Source: J084 sp964471405 (GTDB lineage Bacteria > Pseudomonadota > Alphaproteobacteria > Sphingomonadales > Rhodothalassiaceae). Taken from it: a stretch of 64,000 bases of DNA. A model generated the notes under the pieces. The model was not told where the DNA came from and did not search any database. It was given only the letters and a program-made list of their open reading frames with translations. Location: NCBI GenBank assembly GCA_964471405.1, contig CAYYGH010000004.1:1-64000 (forward strand). The letters are read 5' to 3'. Below, in pieces: positions 16,304 to 24,729 of this stretch; position 1 is the first letter of the stretch, and every line of letters starts with the position of its first letter. Made by a program: the position numbers and the translations under genes.

Positions 16304-17728
16304 ATGAGCGATCTGTTCGGCGATGAGCCCGGAAAGGGCAGCGGAACGCAGCGGCCATCTGTCGCCCCTTTGGCCGAACGGCTGCGGCCGCGTCGCCTTG
16401 AGGACATTCTGGGGCAGGAACATCTGACTGCGCCGGGTGCCCCATTGGCCCGCATGATGGCGGCCGGGTCCGTGCCTTCCCTGCTTCTGTGGGGGCCGCC
16501 GGGAACGGGCAAGACCACGATCGCAAGACTGCTTGCGGATCTGCCCGGCTATCGCTTTCAGGCCCTGAGCGCCATCGAAAGCGGGGTGCGGGAGCTGAAG
16601 CGGATTTTCTCGGATGCCGAACGATTGCTTGCTGCCGGCAATCGACTTCTTCTGTTCGTTGACGAGATCCACCGCTTCAATCGCGCCCAGCAGGATGCCT
16701 TCTTGCGGGTGGTCGAGGAGGGGGTGATCACCCTCGTGGGGGCCACCACGGAGAATCCGAGCTTCGTGCTCAATGCGGCCCTGCTGTCACGCCTGACGGT
16801 GCTTGTGCTGCGGCCTCTGGGCGAGGAGGCGCTGGAGCAGCTGCTCGCCCGGGCCGAGGAGGCGTTGGGGACATCCCTTCCCCTGGGTGAAGAGGCGCGG
16901 ACGGCGCTTGTCGCGATGGCGGCTGGAGATGCGCGCGCGCTGCTCAACATGGCCGAGCTCGTGGCCGAGGCCGGTGCGCAAGGCGAACGCTTCACAAGGC
17001 CTGAGGATCTTGCGCGCCTGTTCAGCCGCCGGCCGCTTGCCCATGACCGTGATCGCGACCAGCACTACAATCTGATCTCCGCCTTTCACAAGGCGGTGCG
17101 GGGCTCGGATGTCGATGCGGCTCTTTACTGGCTGGCCCGCATGCTGGAGGCGGGCGAAGATCCCCGCTACATCACCCGGCGCATGATCCGGATCGCCAGT
17201 GAGGACGTAGGGCTTGCCGCGCCGCAGGCCCTCGAACAGGCCTTGGCGGCGGACGCCGCCTATGAGCGTCTGGGCTCACCGGAAGGGGAACTGGCGCTGT
17301 TTCAGGCGGCCGTGTTTCTGGCCAGCGCGCCCAAGTCCAATGCGCTCTACCGGGCGGAGGCGGCCGCGCGGGCGCTTGCGCGACGCACGGCGGCGCTGCC
17401 GCCGCCGATGCACAGTCTCAACGCACCGACGAAGCTGATGCGGTCTCTCGGCTATGGCGAAGGCTATGTCTATGACCACGATGCACCGGATGCCTTCGCC
17501 GGCCTTGACTATTTTCCGGAAAAGCTTGCCCGCGAGCAGCTCTATCATCCCACATCGCGCGGCTTCGAGGCCCGCATTGCCGAGCGTCTTGCCAGCTGGC
17601 AGGCCCGGCGTGCCCGGGCCGGTGCCGGCGCGGCCGGCTCCCCCCGGAGGTCTGCCGATCATCAGGACAAAGACGGCAAGGACGCACCGGCATCTGAAGA
17701 TTCTTCCCCGGCAAAGGACGGGTCCTGA
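16304..17728 (+). CDS. rarA: Replication-associated recombination protein RarA (MgsA)
   Basis: AAA+ ATPase related to clamp loaders that acts at stalled replication forks. The 474-residue product has Walker A GPPGTGKT (64-71), Walker B VDEIHRF (119-125), the sensor segment GATTENPSF, and the C-terminal MgsA domain with NLISAFHKAVRGSD. Start ATG 16304 (MSDLFGDE) gives the expected N-terminus, although its ribosome site (gaggagc) is rather distant; the frame stays open upstream inside the protease gene. A basic, Ala/Ser/Asp-rich tail of about 35 residues is not part of the family core. Confidence 0.95.
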   Translation: MSDLFGDEPGKGSGTQRPSVAPLAERLRPRRLEDILGQEHLTAPGAPLARMMAAGSVPSLLLWGPPGTGKTTIARLLADLPGYRFQALSAIESGVRELKRIFSDAERLLAAGNRLLLFVDEIHRFNRAQQDAFLRVVEEGVITLVGATTENPSFVLNAALLSRLTVLVLRPLGEEALEQLLARAEEALGTSLPLGEEARTALVAMAAGDARALLNMAELVAEAGAQGERFTRPEDLARLFSRRPLAHDRDRDQHYNLISAFHKAVRGSDVDAALYWLARMLEAGEDPRYITRRMIRIASEDVGLAAPQALEQALAADAAYERLGSPEGELALFQAAVFLASAPKSNALYRAEAAARALARRTAALPPPMHSLNAPTKLMRSLGYGEGYVYDHDAPDAFAGLDYFPEKLAREQLYHPTSRGFEARIAERLASWQARRARAGAGAAGSPRRSADHQDKDGKDAPASEDSSPAKDGS

Positions 17729-17775
17729 GGCCCGAGGCGCGAATGCATTCAGGGTTCATGTCTGAATGAGGCGGA

Positions 17776-17862
17776 TGGTGCCCCCGGTCCGACTCGAACG
17801 GACACGGCCTTGCGGCCACCAGATTTTGAGTCTGGCGCGTCTACCAGTTCCGCCACGGGGGC
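17776..17862 (-). tRNA. tRNA-Leu (anticodon CAA)
   Basis: Reading the minus strand, GCCCCCG (17862-17856) pairs with CGGGGGC (17786-17780), followed by A and an encoded CCA (17778-17776). The anticodon arm is CCAGA-CTCAAAA-TCTGG, giving anticodon CAA for the codon UUG. The T arm contains GTTCGAGTC. A long variable arm and 87-base length agree with a class II leucine tRNA. It lies opposite and convergent to rarA. Confidence 0.96.
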
Positions 17863-17880
17863 AGGAAGCGATGCGTTCTC

Positions 17881-17910
17881 GCCATATGCGATCCCCGCCA
17901 ACAGCGTCAA
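17881..17910 (-). promoter_or_regulatory. Promoter of tRNA-Leu
   Basis: On the minus strand: TTGACG (17910-17905), 18 bases, TATGGC (17886-17881), ending 18 bases before the mature tRNA 5' end. Spacing and position fit a sigma-70-type promoter with a short leader removed by RNase P. Confidence 0.6.
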
Positions 17911-18008
17911 GCGGTTGCGGCCGGAGCTCTTGCCAAGGCCTGCCATGCTCGGCCAAAAGCATGCCGACAAAGCCCGCTTCCAGCCCAAGATAAGAGAGGA
18001 GCAAGAAG

Positions 18009-18596
18009 CTGCTGCGCCGCCTTTATGACTGGACCATGGCCAAAAGTGCGAGCAGACATGCGCGCGCCTGGCTGGCGGCCGTCGCTTTTCTGGAATCGAG
18101 CGTCTTTCCCATTCCGCCCGATGCTCTGCTGTTGCCCATGGGACTTGCCCGGCGCGAGCGGGCCCTTGGCTATGCCGTGCTGGCAACGGTCGCCAGCGTG
18201 GCCGGAGCACTGCTCGGCTATCTCATCGGCTGGGGATTGTGGGAAGCGGTGGGCCAGCCGATCATTGCCTTTTACGGGTATGAGGCGGCCTTCGCCCGGT
18301 TTCAGAATGCCTTCGATCGTTATGGCGAACTTCTCGTCCTCGTCTTTGGTGTGACATTCTTCCCCTTCAAGGTGATCACGATCGCAAGCGGGGTGGTGCG
18401 GATGGACATCGCGACCTTCCTTGCCAGTGCAGCGGTGGCCCGGGCGTTGCGCTTTCTGCCGGAGGGCTGGCTGCTGTGGCGCTTCGGCCCCCCGATACGC
18501 GCCTTCATCGAGCGGCGGCTTGCTCTGCTGGCCACGGCTTTCGTGATCCTCCTGGTCGTGGGATTCCTGCTTGTCGGCTGGGGGGCAAGCTCCTAG
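18009..18596 (+). CDS. YqaA-type VTT/DedA-related membrane protein, probable CTG start
   Basis: Small inner-membrane protein of the YqaA branch of the VTT (SNARE-associated/DedA-like) superfamily; function in the cell is not well defined, some relatives affect membrane homeostasis. Motifs: FLESSVFPIPPDALLLPMG near the N-terminus, VFGVTFFPFKVITIASGVV in the middle, and a final membrane segment. The first ATG (18036) has no ribosome site. Upstream, after an in-frame TAA at 17991, AGGAG (17997-18001) stands seven bases before CTG 18009, and the frame from there reads LLRRLYDWTMA, which matches the usual MLRRLYDW start of this family. I therefore give the longer, 195-residue form; ATG 18036 would give 186. 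Confidence 0.8.
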   Translation: MLRRLYDWTMAKSASRHARAWLAAVAFLESSVFPIPPDALLLPMGLARRERALGYAVLATVASVAGALLGYLIGWGLWEAVGQPIIAFYGYEAAFARFQNAFDRYGELLVLVFGVTFFPFKVITIASGVVRMDIATFLASAAVARALRFLPEGWLLWRFGPPIRAFIERRLALLATAFVILLVVGFLLVGWGASS

Positions 18597-18659
18597 AAGC
18601 ACGAGTGCGGTCCCATGGCACAGGCATGGGACTGACACGGGAAAGGAGGGCAGCGCCTC

Positions 18660-19184
18660 ATGTCCGTCTTGCGCAGGCTGATCCGTGATCCTGCCAGCTA
18701 TCTGCTGATTGCGGCTGCTCTGATCATTGCCGTGCTGGTGATGCAATACGGCTTCGGCTATGTGCCCTGTGAACTGTGTTACTGGCAGCGCTATCCCTAC
18801 TATGCTCTGCTGGCTGTGGGATTGGCCTATCTCGGTCAGCGGCTGGTCGGGCGGACGACGGCGGGCATGGACCGGGCGATGCTGACATTGGCGGGTGTTG
18901 CCTTTCTTGCAAGTGGCGGGATCGGGCTTTATCACGCCGGTGTGGAGTGGCACTGGTGGCCGGGTCCGGGCCGGTGCAGCGGGCTCGGCGAGTTGCCTGA
19001 TGATCCCGATGCCCTGATGGCCATGCTGGGCAAGGTCAGGATCGTTCCCTGCGACGAGCCGGCCGTGACCATTCTGGGGCTGTCGCTTGCCGCATGGAAT
19101 GCCGTCATCGGTGTGTCCGTCGGGGTGACGGCTCTTTTCGTCGCGTTCCGGGCCGGGAGAAAAGGGAAGGGGCATCATGGCTGA
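18660..19184 (+). CDS. dsbB: Disulfide bond formation protein B
   Basis: Inner-membrane enzyme that reoxidises DsbA and passes electrons to quinone. The 174-residue protein has four hydrophobic segments, the first periplasmic pair C37-X2-C40 in VPCELCYWQRYPYY and a second pair C106 and C131 in the second loop, as in DsbB. Start ATG 18660 follows ggaaaggagggcagcgcctc. It overlaps coq7 by 8 bases; dsbB-coq7 adjacency is common in alphaproteobacteria. Confidence 0.95.
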   Translation: MSVLRRLIRDPASYLLIAAALIIAVLVMQYGFGYVPCELCYWQRYPYYALLAVGLAYLGQRLVGRTTAGMDRAMLTLAGVAFLASGGIGLYHAGVEWHWWPGPGRCSGLGELPDDPDALMAMLGKVRIVPCDEPAVTILGLSLAAWNAVIGVSVGVTALFVAFRAGRKGKGHHG

Positions 19185-19755
19185 ACGGAAGCAGCGGCGT
19201 TTCGTGCCGCCACGTCCCCTGCCGGGTGAACCGGGCATTGCCCGGCAGCTGGGGCGGATGCTGCGGGTCGATCATGCCGGTGAGCTGGGTGCCGTGCACA
19301 TCTACCGCGGTCAGCGCGCGGTGATCGGTGAACATCACCGGCTGAGTCCCGTGCTGCGCGAAATGGAGGCTCAGGAAGAGGAGCATCTTGAGCGTTTCAA
19401 CCAGCTGCTGAGAACGCATCGCGTCCGGCCGAGCCTGCTGGCCCCTCTCTGGCAGGCGGCCGGGCGGGCTCTGGGCGCTGCAACTGCCCTGATGGGACCA
19501 CATGCGGCAATGGCGGCCACGGCGGCGGTCGAGGAGGTCATTGACGATCATTACGCCCGGCAGCGTGACCGATTGCGGCAGTGGCCGGAGGTGGCGGCGC
19601 TTGCCGAGACTGTCGAGCGGTTTCGTCAGGACGAGGTCGCCCATCGTGACGAGGCGATCGCCCAGGGAGCGGAACGCACACCCGGCTACCCGCTTCTTGC
19701 CGGTCTCATCAAGGCGGGCTGCCGGCTCGCCATCCGGATTGCCGAGCGGATCTAG
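19177..19755 (+). CDS. coq7: Demethoxyubiquinone hydroxylase (Coq7)
   Basis: Di-iron monooxygenase for the penultimate hydroxylation in ubiquinone biosynthesis, membrane-associated. The 192-residue product carries the six ligands in order: E36 (VDHAGELGAV), E67 and H70 (EEEH), E119 (AAVEEVIDDHY), E153 and H156 (DEVAHRDEA). ATG 19177 is preceded by aaaagggaaggggc. It lies between dsbB and galE and overlaps dsbB. It presumably supports the quinone pool used by the complex I encoded later in the window. Confidence 0.96.
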   Translation: MAERKQRRFVPPRPLPGEPGIARQLGRMLRVDHAGELGAVHIYRGQRAVIGEHHRLSPVLREMEAQEEEHLERFNQLLRTHRVRPSLLAPLWQAAGRALGAATALMGPHAAMAATAAVEEVIDDHYARQRDRLRQWPEVAALAETVERFRQDEVAHRDEAIAQGAERTPGYPLLAGLIKAGCRLAIRIAERI

Positions 19756-19758
19756 GTC

Positions 19759-20799
19759 ATGGGGAAAGATCCGGTTGTGAAATGTCTTGCCGGCGTGCCG
19801 GTGCTGGTGACGGGTGGGGCCGGCTATATAGGGAGCCACATCGTCTGGGCTCTGCGTGATGCGGGCGCACGGCCCGTTGTGCTCGATGCCGACCGAAATG
19901 CCCGCGCGCGCTTTTCCTGGTTGCCGGAGGACGTGCCGGTGGTCCGCGCCGATGTCGCTGATCGGGCGGCGCTTGAGATGATTGCCGACCGCCATCACCC
20001 GCGGGCGGTCATTCACCTGGCCGCGCTGATCGATGCTGCCGAATCCGTGGCCAGGCCGCTGGCCTATTATCGTGAGAACGTCCTTGGAACTCTGGTGCTG
20101 GCCGAGTGGATGCAGGCCCATCGCGTGCCGTTTCTCGTCTATTCGTCTTCGGCGGCCGTTTATGGCACCGGCCACAGGCCGCCCGTTGGCGAGGACGCCC
20201 CGCTTCGTCCCGCCAATCCCTATGGGGAGACGAAGCGTGTCGGCGAGGATCTGCTGGCCGGTGCGGCCCGGGCGTCCGGTGGCGGCCTTGCGGTCGTGGC
20301 GTTGCGCTATTTCAATGTAGCGGGGGCCGACCCGGAAGGTCGGACGGGCCCCCAGAGCGGGCGTGGTGATGTGATTTCGGCCGCCTGCCGGGCGGCGCTC
20401 GCCGGCGAGCCCTTTTGCATCTTCGGGACGGACTGGCCTACCGCCGACGGCACGCCGGTGCGTGACTTCATCCATGTCGCAGATCTGGCGGACATGCATC
20501 TTGCCGCCCTCGCCTGGCAGCTCGCGGGGCGGCAGAAGGAACCCTTTTCCGTCTTCAACTGTGGCTATGGTCGGGGCGTATCCGTGCGCGAGGTGGTGGA
20601 TGCGGCCATGCGCGCGGCCGGTCGATCCTTTGAAGTCCAGGCGGCACCGCGCCGTGTCGGCGATATCGGCGAAATGGTGGCCGATCCGTCACGCTTTGCC
20701 GCCACTATCGGCCATGTTCCGCGCCATGCCGCGCTGGATGCCATTGTCGCAAGCCATCTGCGCTGGCTTGCCGAGGGGCGCGAGGGGACTCATGCGTAA
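19759..20799 (+). CDS. galE: UDP-glucose 4-epimerase
   Basis: Extended short-chain dehydrogenase that interconverts UDP-glucose and UDP-galactose with bound NAD, supplying galactosyl donors for surface polysaccharide. The 346-residue protein has the Rossmann motif TGGAGYIGS (18-26), the conserved SSS near 129-131 and the catalytic Y155-X3-K159 in NPYGETK, followed by ALRYFNVAGADPEG and a C-terminal DFIHVADLADMHL. Start ATG 19759 is 3 bases after coq7. Specificity as GalE rather than another epimerase is inferred from these motifs. Confidence 0.88.
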   Translation: MGKDPVVKCLAGVPVLVTGGAGYIGSHIVWALRDAGARPVVLDADRNARARFSWLPEDVPVVRADVADRAALEMIADRHHPRAVIHLAALIDAAESVARPLAYYRENVLGTLVLAEWMQAHRVPFLVYSSSAAVYGTGHRPPVGEDAPLRPANPYGETKRVGEDLLAGAARASGGGLAVVALRYFNVAGADPEGRTGPQSGRGDVISAACRAALAGEPFCIFGTDWPTADGTPVRDFIHVADLADMHLAALAWQLAGRQKEPFSVFNCGYGRGVSVREVVDAAMRAAGRSFEVQAAPRRVGDIGEMVADPSRFAATIGHVPRHAALDAIVASHLRWLAEGREGTHA

Positions 20800-20971
20800 G
20801 CGGCGGCTTGGCAGACTGGCCGATTCCGGATGACGGCAGGCTCATCAACCGATGATGGATTTGAGCAGGAGGAAGCACCGTCTGTGAAAAGGGCCATCAC
20901 CTGCCAGGGTTTCTTCCGCTCTTCGAAAGCAGTGCTTGCCGGGCTCGCCAGTGTTACAGCCGAAAATTGCC

Positions 20972-22987
20972 TCACGACCCTTGGGCCGGTTGGAGATAAA
21001 TCCGGACGGTCGTTCCCCGGCCCCGTGTGGATTCGATGGCGAATACCCCTTCCTGGCGCTCGACGAGCATCTTGGACAACGGCAGCCCCAGTCCCGCACC
21101 TTCATTCTGCCGGTTGAGCACGGATTCCACCTGCTCAAAGGGTCGCAGCGCCTTGTCCAGCTCTGCGGGAGTCATCCCGATACCGGAATCCGCGATTGCG
21201 ATCAGCACGCAGCCGTTCGGCCAGTCCTCGGCCATGTGTTCGGGCGGAGGTCCGCTCAGACGCTCCGTCCACAGCCGCACGCTGCCGCCTTCAGGGGTAA
21301 ACTTGATGGCATTGATGAGAATGTTGATGAGGACCTGTCGCAACCGCAGCCGGTCAGCACGCAGTTTGAGATCCGGTGGCGGAATTTCGTAGTGGAAGGC
21401 GATCTGACGCTGGGCGGCCCGCTGCGCGATCAGGCGTACGGCCGGCAGAACGACCTCGGCAAGCGGCAGATCCGCCATTTCGATCGGCAGATGACCGCTT
21501 TCCATGCGGGCAAGATCCAGAATGTCATTGATCAGAGAGAGCAGATGGGATCCCGCCTCCCGGATGTCGCCGACATATTCCTTGTAGCGAGCATGTCCCA
21601 GTGGCCCGAAGAGTTCGCCTTCCAACACCTCAGCGAAACCGATGATGGCATTCAGGGGCGTGCGCAGCTCGTGCGAGATATTGGCCAGAAATTCCGATTT
21701 GGCCCTGTTGGCAAGCTCGGCTTCCTCCTTGCTGCGGATGAGCTCGGCTTCCTGGCGTTTGCGCTCCGTGATGTCGCGCCCCATCATCAGCAGGTGGGGA
21801 CGCCCGCGATAGGGGATGATCTTTGCGGCAAGGGACAGATGGAAGCGCCGCCCGTCCCGGCTTTTCCCCGTAAATTCGAGATCCCGGATCTCGCCGCGCC
21901 GCATCAGCTCGTCAATCAGGGCCGCGCGTTCTGAGGGGTCACGCCAAAGATTGAGCTCAAGGCTCGTGTGCCCGATGACTTCCTCTTCACTCAGCCCGAA
22001 GGCATCCAGAAAAGCCTGGTTCGCATAGACGAAGCGGGTGCTTTCCACTTCGTTCAAGGTGATGATGTCGGGAGAAAGCGCAAAAATGCTGTGAAAAATG
22101 GCTTCCGATTCAAGCAGGGCCTCGGTTGCGGCGTGGCGTTCGGTGATGTCGAACAGGGTCGCCACTACGGCAGGCTGCCCCTCCCACTCGATGACGCCTG
22201 CCCGACAGTTGACCCAGATCACGCTCCCATCCCGCCTTCTTAGACGGAATTCATAATCGCGCGGCGCATCCTCCCCCCTCAGCCGCCGGTTGATGTTGTC
22301 CAGCACGAGCTGCCGGTCTTCCGCATGAAGAAAGGTGCTGATCGACTGGAGATTGGCGAGGAGCTCCTCCCGGCTGTCATAACCCAGCATCTCCGCGATC
22401 CGGTGATTGGCGTAGAGAACCTGGTCACCGCGATGCACGATGATCCCTTCCACCGCATCGTCCGCGATCTGGCGGAAGGTGGTCTCTGCCGGAGATTCCG
22501 GGCGGGGATTGGCTATCAGAACAATCGCTCCTCCCTTGCCGGGCGCATGCTGGATGGACCCTTCGAGAAGCAGAGCCCGCCTTTCGGAGGCCGGCAGAAT
22601 ATGCAGCTGGACGGGATAGCGCAGCATGCCCGCCTCGCGCGGCGCCTTGGACAGTTCATGACCGATGCGGCGCAGCGACAGCAGGCTTTCAGGGGTGAGC
22701 AGGCGGACGAACGCCGAGCCGTCTTCAGCGCCGATCTCCTGGAAGAAGGCCCGTGCCCGGGCATTGTGCCAGATGATGACCGGCTCGTTTTCCCAGTCAC
22801 AGCGGGCAAAGGCGATGAGCACATGATCACCAAGCCAGGTGTTCAGGGCATCCAGATCGCGGAGGAGGGCCGGATCCGCACGACCGGGGCCCTGCATGCG
22901 CTCCCGCCCACTCGGGAGTGGACCGGCCGAAATGCCGGCTCCCGTCTGGCGCGTCGCCCGCTTGCGTCGCGGCTGCGCAGATGCCAT
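20972..22987 (-). CDS. Multi-PAS sensor histidine kinase
   Basis: Soluble-looking sensor kinase of 671 residues; no clear membrane segments. A possible N-terminal PAS-like region (about 45-165) is followed by two good PAS domains (about 170-285 with RIAEMLGYDSREEL and 290-410 with AFGLSEEEVIGH), the latter ending DITERK. The HisKA domain carries the phospho-acceptor H439 in FLANISHELRTPLNAIIGF, and the HATPase_c domain has INILINAIKFTPEGG, DSGIGM and GLGLPLSKMLVE. No response regulator lies next to it. The ligand is not known. Start at 22987 is uncertain; ATG for M31 is an alternative. It is convergent with galE, with 172 bases between that hold no feature I recognise. Confidence 0.9.
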   Translation of the reverse strand: MASAQPRRKRATRQTGAGISAGPLPSGRERMQGPGRADPALLRDLDALNTWLGDHVLIAFARCDWENEPVIIWHNARARAFFQEIGAEDGSAFVRLLTPESLLSLRRIGHELSKAPREAGMLRYPVQLHILPASERRALLLEGSIQHAPGKGGAIVLIANPRPESPAETTFRQIADDAVEGIIVHRGDQVLYANHRIAEMLGYDSREELLANLQSISTFLHAEDRQLVLDNINRRLRGEDAPRDYEFRLRRRDGSVIWVNCRAGVIEWEGQPAVVATLFDITERHAATEALLESEAIFHSIFALSPDIITLNEVESTRFVYANQAFLDAFGLSEEEVIGHTSLELNLWRDPSERAALIDELMRRGEIRDLEFTGKSRDGRRFHLSLAAKIIPYRGRPHLLMMGRDITERKRQEAELIRSKEEAELANRAKSEFLANISHELRTPLNAIIGFAEVLEGELFGPLGHARYKEYVGDIREAGSHLLSLINDILDLARMESGHLPIEMADLPLAEVVLPAVRLIAQRAAQRQIAFHYEIPPPDLKLRADRLRLRQVLINILINAIKFTPEGGSVRLWTERLSGPPPEHMAEDWPNGCVLIAIADSGIGMTPAELDKALRPFEQVESVLNRQNEGAGLGLPLSKMLVERQEGVFAIESTRGRGTTVRIYLQPAQGS

Positions 22988-23334
22988 CTCTCAGCCCCGT
23001 CCGGCCAAGGCGCCAGCTTCTGCCTGCTCTTGAATGCCGGGCGCCGATAGCGACATTCTGTTCCGATACGCGCGCAATTTCCAGCCCATTCTCGTCATGC
23101 GCGCGCAGCCGGGTTTCCTTGTCCCAATTTATCGTGGATTGCGTTGGCGAAAGGTTAATTCTGCGTGACGGTCCGCTGCGGGCGGCGGGATGAGGAATGC
23201 GGCCGGGGCGGCGTATCGTCGCCGGTCGGCGGTCTTGCAAAAACGGTCTGAAGGAGGCAGGCTCTGCACTCGGGCGGCCCGATGAGGCGAGGGAGGGAGT
23301 CGCCCGCAAAAGCAAAAGAGGGAGGAGAACCACC
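22988..23334. other. Intergenic region between divergent kinase and doxX genes
   Basis: 347 bases that must carry promoters for both the kinase (-) and doxX (+). The doxX frame is open back to 23197 but has no family sequence there. The segment 23120-23165 is the least GC-rich part and the likeliest promoter area; I could not define convincing -35/-10 pairs. Confidence 0.4.
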
Positions 23335-23748
23335 ATGGCGAACTTTGATCGCGGCGGGCTGCTTGTTGCCCGCATTCTGCTTGTGCTCGTCTTTCTGCTG
23401 GCCGGTCTCAACAAGATCATGAACTATGATGCGACGGTTGCCGACGTTGCGGCACATGGCGTTCCCCTGCCGGCCGTTGCCACGCCGCTTGCCATTCTGT
23501 TCGAGCTGGGAGGCGCCATTCTGGTCGTGCTGGGTTATCGCACGCGCGAGGCGGCCCTGGCGCTGATCCTGTTCACGGTTCTGGCAACGCTCTTCTACCA
23601 TCGCTTCTGGGAGATGAGCGGCCAGGAACAGGTGATCAACATGATCATGTTCCTCAAGAATCTGGGGCTGATTGGTGGTCTGGCCCTGTTGTGGCATGTC
23701 GGCCCGGGTGAATTGGCGCTGGATGCCCGCAAGCCGGCGCAGGAGTAG
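23335..23748 (+). CDS. DoxX family membrane protein
   Basis: Small inner-membrane protein of the DoxX/DoxD-like family; 137 residues with four hydrophobic segments and the family motifs RILLVLVFLLAGLNKI, GGAILVVLGYRTR and FLKNLGLIGGLALL. Start ATG 23335 has a strong gggaggagaaccacc site. Members are linked with redox or membrane stress in other bacteria, but the reaction is undefined. It is followed by a hairpin terminator and then rnpB. Confidence 0.85.
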   Translation: MANFDRGGLLVARILLVLVFLLAGLNKIMNYDATVADVAAHGVPLPAVATPLAILFELGGAILVVLGYRTREAALALILFTVLATLFYHRFWEMSGQEQVINMIMFLKNLGLIGGLALLWHVGPGELALDARKPAQE

Positions 23749-23831
23749 GAAACAGGCAGCCCTCAGGCCCGGCAGGGGGCGGGGTTTGCGCAGATGGACG
23801 CCTCCTGTCGGCCGCACCGGAAGCAGCCATT

Positions 23832-23858
23832 GGCCCGTCCTGCAATGCGGGGCGGGCC
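23832..23858 (+). terminator. Hairpin downstream of doxX
   Basis: GGCCCGTCCTGC (23832-23843) pairs with GCGGGGCGGGCC (23847-23858) through 12 pairs including two G-U, loop AAT. No T-run follows. It differs from the hairpin after rplQ by only two bases in the 25-base core. Confidence 0.55.
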
Positions 23859-23917
23859 GCCTGCTTGAGGCAGGGCAGGGGGAGAATGCCTCTTTGCGGC
23901 GAGGGCGGCTTTCCGGC

Positions 23918-23946
23918 TTGCAATGGCCGTCTTTTGACGCCACATA
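23918..23946 (+). promoter_or_regulatory. rnpB: Candidate rnpB promoter
   Basis: TTGCAA (23918-23923), 17 bases, CACATA (23941-23946), ending 6 bases before the inferred RNA 5' end at 23953. Position fits; the -10 is not consensus. Confidence 0.45.
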
Positions 23947-23952
23947 GCAGGT

Positions 23953-24345
<393 letters not shown>

Positions 24346-24498
24346 CTTTCCCCCTTCGGCCATTCCTTGGCGCTTTCTCCCCCTGCCGTCATCCCCCTTT
24401 CGTGCGAGATTCCGCACCGCACCGGCTGCATCAGGCGGTGAAAGGGCATCGGACGGGAAGGGGATGGTGCACATTTTTTTGCAATACTCTTCTTATGG

Positions 24499-24522
24499 GT
24501 GTTCACTTCTATCATAGAACAC
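24499..24522. promoter_or_regulatory. Inverted repeat upstream of the dcw cluster
   Basis: GTGTTC (24499-24504) and GAACAC (24517-24522), perfect arms separated by 12 AT-rich bases, 100 bases before the MraZ boxes. It looks like a binding site for a dimeric regulator. It is not the alphaproteobacterial LexA motif (GTTC-N7-GTTC). The regulator is unknown. The rest of 24346-24729 holds the mraZ promoter, which I could not place exactly. Confidence 0.4.
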
Positions 24523-24620
24523 GTATGGCAGCATGGCCGGTAAGATTTCATTAACGATTTGATCCCGCTTGCGCCCTTTTTGCGCTGATTCCGGGCTCTT
24601 TCCATTGAAATCCATAGGTT

Positions 24621-24656
24621 CCCATGATATCCCATAATATCCCATATGATGCCCAT
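24621..24656. promoter_or_regulatory. MraZ operator: four CCCAT boxes
   Basis: CCCAT occurs at 24621, 24631, 24641 and 24652, that is at 10, 10 and 11 base steps, so all face one side of the helix. On the minus strand these read ATGGG, matching the TGGG-type direct repeats bound by MraZ in other bacteria. They end 73 bases before the mraZ ATG. This predicts autorepression of the dcw operon by MraZ. Confidence 0.8.
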
Positions 24657-24729
24657 GGGTGGCGTGAGGCCGGTTGGCAGACCGGCCGGGTCCTACCCGG
24701 GGCAAGCGGGCTTGGGGCAGGAAACGCCG

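Noticed and set aside
23197..23334. N-terminal extension of the DoxX protein
   Set aside because: The upstream codons give a basic stretch unlike the family, while ATG 23335 has a strong ribosome site and the normal N-terminus.
24499..24522. LexA box before the dcw cluster
   Set aside because: The arms are GTTC and GAAC in inverted order with 12 bases between, not the GTTC-N7-GTTC repeat of alphaproteobacteria.
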